In this document: one piece after another, positions 20,515 to 30,513 of the stretch
Position numbering within the stretch: the stretch's first letter is position 1
Layout: each line of letters starts with the position of its first letter
Source: Euwallacea fornicatus
Lineage: Eukaryota > Arthropoda > Insecta > Coleoptera > Curculionidae
Direction of reading: 5' to 3'
Assembly (NCBI RefSeq): GCF_040115645.1
Contig: NC_089574.1
Coordinates: 124,001-188,000 of the forward strand
Length of the DNA: 64,000 bases
Translations under genes and position numbers: made by a program
The notes under the pieces: generated by a model
Database searches by the model: none
Seen by the model: only the letters and a program-made list of their open reading frames with translations
Told to the model about the DNA's origin: nothing

Positions 20515-22804
20515 TATACTATGCCTACTACTGTTTATTCTAAATCAATAAAGATTTCAGTCTTTTGCTGCAGAAAACCATGTTTTAATTAAAATTCGAA
20601 TGTTCTATTCTTATTGTAACACCTCTTTAGATATCTGTCGTGAGAGGAATGAAAAAATGAAATTGTTCCTTATTAAAAAATGAAATCGTGAAAATCAGAG
20701 TGCGAAATCAAAGAGGCACGCTTCTGAGTTTAATGAATGAAAGACTAATTAAGACAAGGGCATACCAGGAGGACAATACCAAAAGTGTATTTACATTTAA
20801 ATTAAAATATGGTCGTAATTCAGCAATTCAAATAAAAGGTATAAGAAGATTTGAAGAATACTGATGAAAAGTAAGACAAAGTCACTGAATTTCATGGCAG
20901 GTGTAAGGAATTTAGCATAATTACTAAAATTTGATAGCGAAGTTGATTTAAGACATTGTCGTACTGAGGGAGAAATTGAAATATGTTGGAAAAATTCATG
21001 CTTGTGACGTTTGTAAATGTTGAAAATTCAAAGAGTTTCAAGTGAACATTAAAATCTAACAGTTTTCCTGAATTAAGGCGAGGCGCTCAAAGAAAAACCT
21101 TAATGCGAACTATTTCATTACGTTCCACTTGACAAATTTATGTTAATCGTTGATGAGAAATTCATATTACTGACTTTTATGAAAATACGAAATATAAAGA
21201 ATTTTAAGTAAATATTAAAAATTTTAATATCGTGTGTGGCAGTGCCGAATGCCTCTGACTTCCAAAGAGATAGAAAACATAAGGCATGTTAAGTAAATAC
21301 GAGACTTTCAAAGGTCACGCCAATTCAGACAGAGTCGTAGGGAGGGGGTAATAAAAATGTTACGAAAAGTTTTTTGACGTTTAGTCTCATAATGTTGAGA
21401 CAATCCGTAGAAAACGTTATTCAATCTCGTAGACGTTGAAAGTGTAAGGAATTTGAGGTTAATATTGAAACTTGATCACAGGATCGTACTTATTGTGGAA
21501 AAAATCACCGAAAATTTCCTCACGTTAGTCTTAAAAGACTCGTGATGTTGTGAACAATTGCTGTGAGACAAAGTTTCTACAAATTATTTACAAGCCCAAT
21601 ATCTATGAATATCGTAGTTATGACCAAAGAGTTTTGTTTTAATCAGTTAGAGGTGACAAGTTTTCCTAATAAAGATGTAACTAATAGGGAAAATTGAATC
21701 CAAGATAGCACAAGTCGATTCTGACAACAAACTAGAGTGATTATATTAAGTGTCCAAGAGGATCTGTAACTTTGGAACGTCAATCCCATTAAACTTAATT
21801 GAATGATAATAATTCAGGTTTTTGATAATAAAATGCGAAAACACCCTGAAAGATATATTTCGCCGTCAACCAAGGGCCATTGTCAACCATGCAATTCAGC
21901 CATTCCCGATCTATTTTGGAATTTCAATTTGCGAAGGAAAATGTAGCAAAATTATGAATAAATTATCTCGGATATTGGCCACTGGAGTACGGATGGGCCC
22001 TGGGAATGGCCCTGTTAAAAGAATGGCGGCCCTTGTCGTTTTGTATTAGGGCCGAATTTATCGTTGTCCGACCTAAAACTTTTATTCCAAATGGCGGACA
22101 TTGGGATGTATTATTATTTGAATTTTCGTGGTTTTAGAAATCGACAATTATTTGAACAGTTACATTTAATGCACATTGAGTAGAGATTTTATATTTGAAT
22201 TCACCATTAGTTGGCGATATCAAGCATTTTAATCGCATTCTCCTGGACACTTTCCTATATATCTACTGCAAAAACGAAAAATCACACATGTTTAAAATCT
22301 GTATTTTATCAGAAACCCATTAAATTCTAAGAACGATTAAACATGAAAGAAAAAGTCATACACTTGAATATTAATATTTTAAAATTGAAAAGGCATCAAA
22401 GTATTGAATTATCAACCTCTGGAGAACTATAATTTTAAATGTGTATTGCAAGGCCACTTATTTTAATAAGAAATATTGGATATAAATATGTTTTAATTAT
22501 CTTCCAAGTCTCTAACATCGCTTTATCCGACTAATTATCACATAGATCTTCACAGTTTTGATCAAAAACATTAGCAGAAATTTAAGCAATAGCTACATCG
22601 AAATTGGTAATTTTCGTACAATTATTATGTGGGATCTCGTAGACTCTTAAAACTTCATAGGTCAAAATTTTAAAGACGCACAAGGCGAAATTTACATAAT
22701 TAAAGTAGACTAAACCTTAGGAAGGTGCTGAACGTGATAGTTCCGATATGAAACTCTGGTTGATTATACTTTACAAAGTACTACTTGCATAACTTTATGC
22801 TATA
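20515..22804. other. No gene recognised
   Basis: About 2.3 kb of AT-rich sequence. A 75-codon frame at 21822-22049 has no motif. No terminal repeats noted. Confidence 0.5.
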
Positions 22805-23224
22805 CAGGGTGTCCCAAATAAAGTGAGTTCCATGGGGATTATGGAAGCGGTAAGAGATACAAGGTGACTCAAATTGGAAAAAAGAAGCGCATTTTTGTGC
22901 CCATTCAGAAAATGTTCCAAATTTAAAAATATGCACAGGGGTTGTCAAAATATGAGAAAAAACTGAATACTGTGATTTTCGAAAATTATAAATTATGAGT
23001 ACACTGTTTGAGTAAATTGTACCAAATTTGGCAGTTCTTTATTATCGACAACTGCCAATTGAATGGCGTTTTCAGAATTTTTCCAGGCCTTCTAAATTTC
23101 GAGAAATTATATTTAACTTTGTTATTTCTGACGGCCGCCATATTGGATTTTGGTGCCATCGAATACACAATAAAAAAAAGTTTTTTAACCATGTGTCACA
23201 AAGGTGCCCTTGGACCTGGCAAAG

Positions 23225-24166
23225 TTTTTTTTTTTTTTTTTTTTTTTTTTCTCTTTCCAGTAACTATCTACAATCTGCTTACATTTGTACTTCAGAAAGC
23301 ATTCAGAAGATCAGATGAATCATTAAACTTAAATCAATCTGTACTCGTAACACAGCTCAGTAGTCGCATACGATTTTTAACGAATGTGACTTAATCAATT
23401 TCAAACATTGCTAGTAGCGAAAGCAAGAACAAAACAACTAATAAAGTAAACTAAAACTATAAGCGATTCTAGAACCTCTCCGGTAGATCCTTCGGTATGG
23501 CTCTTTTGAGTCTTCTCTCCCGATTATCATTCAACAAGTTGGTGGCCAAGGGGTTCGGGTGTCCCTCAATTCTACTCCGGTACCTTGCTGCTAACCGACT
23601 AATCTCCCCCCGGACTGTGGAGATATTCAGATCTCGATGAATTGCCGCATTACTGACGAACCACGGAGCATTTAGTATTTGCCTTAGTGTTTTTGACTGA
23701 AATCTTTGTAAGATTTCTAGGTTGCTTGTACTGGCTGTTCCCCAGAGCTCGATGCCATAGGTCCAGATGGGCTTCAATATTGTTTTATATAGTAGGATCT
23801 TGTTTTCCAAGCTTAACTTGGATTTTTTTCCAATCAGCCAGTACATTTTCCTAGATTTTATGCCCAGTTCTTTTCTTTTCTTTTGGATGTGGATTTTGTA
23901 AGTCAGTCTCTTGTCAAGGTGCATGCCAAGGTATCTTCCGTGATTTGCAGTTTGGATCGGCGTGTTATTGATGGTTATGGTAGGACAGGTGCCTCTTTTA
24001 AGAGTGTAGAGTACCTGAATGCATTTTCCTTCATTAACCTGGATCTTCCACTTTTTTAGCCAAATTTCCAAGATCTTGATATGCTCTTGCAAAATTTGGG
24101 TTACTTCCACTGCAATGTGGTGTGAGGCCAAAAGTGCGGTATCATCTGCAAACGTTGCAGTAAGAA
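23225..24166 (-). mobile_element. 5'-truncated Jockey-like retrotransposon with poly(A) tail
   Basis: A 942-bp insertion on the minus strand. A run of 26 T at 23225-23250 is its poly(A) tail. It is flanked by a 13-bp target duplication GGACCTGGCAAAG at 23212-23224 and 24167-24179. The 5' end is cut just upstream of the reverse transcriptase active site (ATFADDTALLA). Confidence 0.95.
23469..24163 (-). pseudogene. Jockey-like reverse transcriptase, C-terminal fragment
   Basis: An open frame from the truncated 5' end to the stop at 23469. It begins at the active-site box (FADDTALLASHH), then has the thumb region (WLKKWKIQVNEGKC, GRYLGMHLDKRLTY) and the C-terminal part typical of Jockey-clade ORF2 proteins (YGIELWGTAS, LRQILNAPWFVSN, GHPNPLATNLL). 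There are no internal stops in about 230 codons, but the endonuclease and most of the polymerase palm are missing, so it is a dead copy. The open frame and long poly(A) suggest a recent insertion. Confidence 0.92.
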
Positions 24167-24289
24167 GGACCTGGCAAAGTAAGAAAAATAAATAAAAACA
24201 TTTTTCACCTTAGTAGGCTTAGAAACAAGTGCTATAGTGTTGCTATGGATACTTTCGTTACATGCAACGAATGTCAACACAAATTTTAG

Positions 24290-24632
24290 GTCAATTTCAT
24301 TCAAATTTATTTTTCTTTGGGAGCCGATAAGCAGTTGATCTAGGTATACCAATATTATATTCTATTTGACGCAGTGAGATGCGAGGGTTTTCAACAACAC
24401 TTCCAACAACATAATTTTTAACATTTTCGTTAATCCTGCGTGTTCTGGTTTTCTTATCAAATAATCCATACTTAAGTAGATTCACTCAGAGCCTATTAAA
24501 TATTGCGTGTCCAGGTTGACGCCTCTCTGGATACCTCTGGAGATACATATTTCGAGCTCTACCTACATTTCTTCCACTTAAAATTTAGCAGTCATTAATC
24601 TCCAGCTTTTCTTGATTTGAAAACCGTTCCAT
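24290..24632 (-). pseudogene. Transposase N-terminal remnant (DUF4817-like)
   Basis: On the minus strand from the ATG at 24630-24632: MERFSNQEKLEINDC, stop, then ARNMYLQRYPERRQPGHAIF, stop, then VNLLKYGLFDKKTRTRRI and ENPRISLRQIEYNIGIPRST (second helix-turn-helix). The pattern is the N-terminal region of DUF4817-type mariner-like transposases. It supplies the part missing in the sister element at 15057-16512. Two stops are visible and the catalytic part is absent. Confidence 0.8.
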
Positions 24633-25259
24633 AATTTTATTATTTGAAAATTTCTGCTGAATGAAAGAGTAAAACTGATAAAAATGAAATTGAAAAAATA
24701 AAAATTGACCTGAAATACGACAATAGTGAAGACTTTTTGTTGACATTCGTTGCATGTAACGAAAGTATCCATAGCAACACTATAGCACTTGTTTCTAAGC
24801 CTACTAAGGTGAAAACTGTTTTTATTTATTTTTCTTACTTTGGTATGTCCAAAGGCACCTTTGTGATACATGGTTAAAAAACTTTTTTTATTGTCTATTC
24901 GATGGCACCAAAATCCAATATGGCGGCCGTCAGAAATAACAAAGTTAAATATAATTTCTCGAAATTTAGAAGGCCTGGAAAATTTCTGAAAACGCCATTC
25001 AATTGGCAGTTGTCGATAATAAAGAACTGCCAAATTTGGTACAATTTACTCAAACAGTGTACTCATAATTTATGATTTTCGAAAATCGCAGTTTTCAGTT
25101 TTTTGCTCATATTTTCACAACTCCTGTGCATATTTTTAAATTTAGAACATTTTCTGAATGGGCACAAAAATGCGTTTATTTTTTCCAATTTGAGTCACCT
25201 TGTATCTCTTACCACTTCCATAATCCCCATGGAACTCAATTTATTTGGGACACCCTGTA

Positions 25260-28200
25260 TATGGTAACCTGTAATTGGCAATGACTGCAGCCCTAGGACA
25301 GACTTAACGATTTTTATTAGAACGGGTATTTTTTAATGCTCTTTCCCAACCCTCCATTGCTGTGTACTTACTACGTCTGTATTCTCCCTTCAACTTTCAC
25401 ACTATTCCTAAAAATTTGGAGACGTTTTATCATCCTTTCTGAATATATCTCGTAAGCAAGTACCTACCTATGCAAAAAAAGCTACAGCTTTCTCCCTTTA
25501 TTGCTCTGGTTTTTGCTCTCTTCAAAATGTATTATGTATGGTTATTACAAATGGCATACCTACCCCAAAATTTGAAGGGAGTGAATAGGAAATCGCAAGG
25601 CACTTAGACATATGATACTTTTTATATTTCGTTTGTAGGACGTGATTTAAGGCAGAGCCATGTCGCTGAAAGTGATGTATTTATTATATGTCGAGAAATT
25701 CGAAAAATATACGAGGAAACCATTCTGTGGTGGAAGGGAAAATATCAAAAGGTATTTATCTTTGTTCGCAGCTGAAACGAGCCTGTTTTTATCATTCCGA
25801 TACACTCCGAAGTAAATTGGAAGAGATTGACTTTATGTTGCTAACTTTTTCTGTTATATTATGGTAGTGTCAATAAATGAACCTCAACTTGGAAACACAG
25901 CTTCAAATTATCAGTAACTAATTTTTTTTTATGAACAGGGAGATCGGCTTTACTATCTCTAGCGAGCGTAATGCTACAGTTTAGCCAAACATTCCGACTC
26001 TAAAACTACACAATTAGCTTAAATATGCAGAAATAAAAATACACTCTTTATTTTTCGTTGGGGAACTGTAACTCCACTTAATATCACACATTAAAAGTTT
26101 TAAGAAATGTTCGGAAAACTTAGCTTTACTAATTGCCGAAATTACTTGGAACTTTTATTCATTGTAATCCTTCGAGAACGCAATGAAGTGCTTTACTTTG
26201 TAAATCTGACAATTACTTTAAGTTACTACCCGGGGGATTAATCTTGAGGACTCACAGTAAAAACCTACATTTATAGTATAAATATTTTAATGGGAAATTC
26301 TCGTTCGTGGTTGCTTACAAGAATGTGACAATCCAGATAGAAATTAATGTCGAAACGACCTTTCCAGTGTCCAGTTAACGCCCGGGGGCGTCTTCTTTTG
26401 GAACGTTTTAATCTTGGGCCTGTCACAGGCTTCATGACATTCGATCGTTTGAACTATGACTCACAGGCGATGGTTTTGTCATGGCATCGACATTGGGGAG
26501 CACTCCAATTAGTTTGATAGATTTTCCGACGTCGAACGTTTAGAATCCATTACTAACTAAAGAAAATCATTTCATGACACTGTAGATGCTCAAGTCGAAA
26601 ACTTCGTCCATGGATTGATGCATTAAATATGTCGAAACTGCCAGTTATCACTGCGAGCAGATAGAAAACGAAGGGAACAGGTTCGAACCTGTCTTTCTTT
26701 TACAACAATACAAGCCTGGTATTTTTAAATCTATCCAACTATACGGGCTATTATTGAGTATACAGGGTCAACAATAATACAGGGCATTACTAAAAAGTAG
26801 TCTAATCTCCTAACTATAAATTCTCTAAGCAAAATTAATACGAGTGTTCTAATATGGATAAATAATTTAGGTATTGTACTTACTCGCGGACCTTCTTGAG
26901 GAAACTTTTGACGAAAATTCTGAAGAATAGGACAATACTGCGATTTTGGAAAACTTATCACACACATTGGACCCTCAAGCCAACACAAATTGTCATCCCT
27001 TTAACTTAAGTGATTTCTAATCGTTTCTGGTCTTTTTTACCAATCCCGTTAGTATGTTTGTCCATGACTTTTTCAGTCACGCTCCATCCTGTATACTGAT
27101 CACTTTGTTCTTCGAATTGACTCAATATTCGAGTATTCCAATCCGTTTGCGTTCGTTCCTTCTTTTATATGCAAAAACCGGATTCTCAAGCTGCTTCTTG
27201 CACCTGCACGTACCCCTAAGGATTTTCCGCAATCAATTCCTGTCACTTCGCTATTCCGTTGGCGTTACCCAAATTTAACGGTAGAAACTGGTGTGGTTTA
27301 AATGCATCTCAGGATAAATGTGGCTCGGTAGGTACACTTTCGGGGAGCCTTCAGTTATGCAAACCCAAAGCGAAGAATATTCGAAAAAGAGCAAAATCGT
27401 GGCAACTTCCTTTCATCCAAGACTATCTGTCCCTCCAATATATATCTCGTAAAATTTTGCAGAAGTTATATTGCTGAAATGTTTTCAGCTTTCAGTTTGA
27501 TTGGCTTTAATTTCCAACCGATCGGCCTTAATAAAAGCAAATTCAATTAAGATAAAATGCAGAGCTTCCGTTCGAGTCAGACAATCGAAGGAAATGTAAA
27601 GTTTGTGTTTTCGCAGAGGTGACTCGGGAAGCGAATAAATCTGATATCTGGGTCACCAACATTCTCACAAGACACCTCTGTCTTTAGTGTCAAAATATGA
27701 AATTTGTCAGAGCTAAGACTTGTGTATTCTTTGTGTGCTCTTTGCCCAAAAACTTTCCAGTATTTTTGAAGTAACTTTCTCCTTACCAGACTTATGATCG
27801 AGTGACAATTTTATAACAAAACGTCTTTTAGGAGCGGCATTAGTGGAAAATTCTTCTTTATTTCATACGTCCCGACAAAATTGGGACCAAATTCATCAAA
27901 AAGCGGAAAACGTGTCACGTTTACGATTTCCTGGAAACTTCTTGAGCGAATTGATACGGAGCGTCATTGACAGGGATTAGATAAGATAAGCCCCAGTAAT
28001 TATGCAACCAGCCGTGCTCTGCCGGCTTAATGGCAGCTCGTTGGACCAAATCGACACTCGAGATTTGTAATTTGTTGTTTAAGAGTCAGTCGCAGTTTTA
28101 AGGCCTTTACAGCCATTATTTGGGCGACATAAAAGTTTTCCCGAAATTAGTCTATACAGAACTTTACTCTTGAGTACAATTTACTCTAGACATTTTAAAA

Positions 28201-28301
28201 ATTGATGGATTCCGAAACATTCGACGGGAAAATTATATACTTTGTAAAAGATTTCTGGCATATTATTTTGCGATATTCGGCGACAAATCGGATCCTACAT
28301 A
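25260..28301. other. No gene recognised (3 kb)
   Basis: No supported gene. A terminal-repeat-like CAGGGTCAACAA at 26763 after TA has no partner that I could find. Frames of 72-85 codons at 26731-27477 carry no motifs. Confidence 0.5.
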
Positions 28302-28583
28302 CAGTATGGGGCAAAATTAAATTGACTTTAATATTTTTTAAAAAAGTGTCTCAAATTGAACTAAAAATTAAATATTTTTTGTATGTTAGGATGCGTATAT
28401 GCCTAAATTATTACCATTTCTGGTCTTTGCCCATATCAACAAAATATTTACTTTTTTACACAAAAATGGAATTTTTGACCGATAAGAATAGCGACAAAAT
28501 TAAATTGACCATGTTAGTTTTAGTGTGTAGAAGCGTTTTAATAAAATTTTTAAATTATAATATTGCAATATTAGTCGTGTCAA

Positions 28584-29540
28584 ATGCCATCGGGAAAACA
28601 TTTATCGACAGATTTAAAAAAGAAAGTCGTAGAGGTCTATAAAAGGAAACAGTCACAAAAGGTAATAAGTCAGCAGTTTGGTTTATCGAAACGAGTAGTT
28701 TTTTCAATAATAAAAAATAATCGTCTTCGTGGCACTGTGATAAATTTAAAACGAGGGAGTAGATGGCGAAAAACGTCTCAGAGATTGGATAGAAAAATAA
28801 AAATGTTAATTAAAAAGAATCCATGGATGTCTGCAGCCGATATTTGTGGCGAAATAGGCGATATTGGCATTTGTTCCAGAACTGTCCAAAGACGTTTTGT
28901 TGAATTTGGATTACCTGCTCATCGACCAGCTCGAAAACCCCTTTTGTCAAAAAAGCTCGACTAATGTTTGAAACGCTGCATCTGCATTGAACCCCAAGGG
29001 ATTGGGAAAAAGTGTTGTTTAGTGATGAAAGCAAATTCAATTTAATTGGTACTGAAGGATCTCAATATGTTCATTGACCAAGTGGAAAAAGACTTGATCC
29101 TAGATTCGTTTCTAGCACAGTGAAACACGAAGGCGGGAGTATAATGGTTTGGGGTGTTTTCTCTGGCTGGGGTATGGGTCCTATTCATTGGATTAAAGGA
29201 AAAATTGATCGTTTCGTGTATTGCAATATATTGGAATTAGTGATGTTACCACATTGCGAGTGGGAAATGCCACTATCTTTTATATTTCAGCACGATAACG
29301 ATCCAAAACACACGTCCAAGATCGTTAAGGAATGGTTAAAGAACAAAAAAATAGATGTTCTCGCGTGGCCGGCACAGTCTCCAGACTTAAATCCCATAGA
29401 AAATCTATGGGAAATAGTTGAAAAACAGATTCGAACCAAAAAGTTAAATAATGACGAAGAAATTTTCCAGAAAATTGTGAAAACTTGGAAAGCAATTTGT
29501 TGGGAAAAAACCCAACATAAATCAGCGTTATCGCTGGGTA
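28584..29540 (+). pseudogene. Tc1-like transposase, interrupted at its C-terminus
   Basis: The ATG at 28584 opens 126 codons: helix-turn-helix (KKKVVEVYKRKQSQKVISQQ, LSKRVVFSIIKNN), an RGSRWRKTSQRLDRKI linker and a second DNA-binding fold (ADICGEIGDIGICSRTV). After a frameshift or stop near 28964 come LFSDESKFNL and, past another stop, VKHEGGSIMVWGVFSGWG, QHDNDPKHTSKIVKEWL and SPDLNPIENLWEIVE. Catalytic residues fit DD34E. Homology ends near 29497 (KTWKAI) and the usual C-terminal SMPRR tail is not found beyond the retroelement. Dead. Confidence 0.88.
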
Positions 29541-29908
29541 CCAATTAGGCCCTAAAGACGTTGGAACAATCCCTAATACATTTGCTGCATTGCACCCCGC
29601 GATGCAGCACTTACCCTCACGTGTTTAAACCCGGCCACCGTGATGGCACTGGTTCCTTGAATTATCGTTGTCCCGATTTATGGGGGGCACCAGATAAATC
29701 TGTCAAGGGAACCAGAGAGCCACATCTGGGTTTTGACCGTGAAGATTCTTAGGAAAAAACTTTCCACAGAACTAGGGGGCGGTGTCAGTTGGGATTGGTT
29801 AAGATCTTTTCGTGGTAATCTCCCTCCAGCCCCACCATCCCTGGGACGCAAATAATCTAGGACTCCCAAAAATTCATTCTCTCAAAGACAACACTCGCGA
29901 AAGCTTCT

Positions 29909-29951
29909 TCCCGTTTATGGACACTCTCGATCCTTGAACGCGGACTCCCTC

Positions 29952-30013
<62 letters not shown>

Positions 30014-30045
30014 GTTTCTTGGACACTGCTCGATCCCTGAAGCGG
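29909..30045. repeat. Duplicated 34-bp units around a (TC)28 microsatellite
   Basis: A unit at 29909-29943 (CCCGTTTATGGACACT, CTCGATCCTTGAACGCGG) recurs with a few changes at 30011-30045. A pure TC run of about 56 bp (29956-30011) lies between them. The arrangement suggests duplication by replication slippage or unequal exchange within the retroelement's 3' region. Confidence 0.85.
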
Positions 30046-30227
30046 AATACCATCAAACCTCTCTCACAACTTTACCTCAATCTCTACTCCATAACTCTTT
30101 TACAAGACACCCTTCAACCTTTATACGTATCATTCTCAGATCTCGGGCGACCCAATACCGACTCTGTAAATATATGTATAAAAAGTGTATATAAAGTTGT
30201 AAATCGTAGTGTAACTTAAAGTGATAT

Positions 30228-30513
30228 CTATAGTAAAAGTAAATTACTTAATTCGTGCTACGGAGTTTGTATTCCCTAAACCCTTGAACCCCGTTTACAA
30301 TCAATTGACGCATCAGCGTCTGGTGCTTCGAATTAATAACTCACACCAGCAAAATAGGAGATACCTCTTCGGGTGCCTTGTGAGGCAGTCGTTACTGTTA
30401 GGCAGTGACTAAAAGCCCCTGGCCTAAACACAATGGGCTATCGACCCTATTGGTCTTTCCGCCAGTGATTACAGCCTGTTTTACTGTTTGTTAGTGTCAT
30501 TAACTATATGTAT
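30228..30513 (-). repeat. 3' region block shared with other copies
   Basis: Read on the minus strand, GGCGGAAAGACCAATAGGGT with GATAGCCCATT matches the 3' UTR at 6898-6930. The following GTTTAGGCCAGGGGCTT and GACTGCCTCACAAGGCACCC match 62575-62634 (sense strand). This ties the three sequences to one retroelement family or a mobile 3' module. Confidence 0.75.

Larger units (their letters stand above)
22805..25257 (-). mobile_element. Long-TIR CAGGGTGTCCC transposon, sister of 15057-16512, interrupted
   Basis: The left arm runs 22805-23224 and, beyond the insertion, 24167 to about 24290. The right arm is about 24720-25257. The ends are CAGGGTGTCCC with TA at 22803-22804 and 25258-25259. The arms are longer than in the sister copy, extending into a segment containing CATTCGTTGCATGTAACG (about 24740-24757, inverted near 24265). 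The left arm holds a retrotransposon insertion at 23225-24166. The centre retains a transposase N-terminus. Confidence 0.92.

Noticed and set aside
26763..26800. CAGGGTCAACAATAATAC after TA, like a transposon end
   Set aside because: No inverted partner was found within several kilobases.
29498..30301. Possible solo LTR bounded by CAATT at 29493-29497 and 30302-30306
   Set aside because: The ends are TG...AT rather than TG...CA, and part of the block is shared with retroelement 3' regions; left as part of the retroelement tail.
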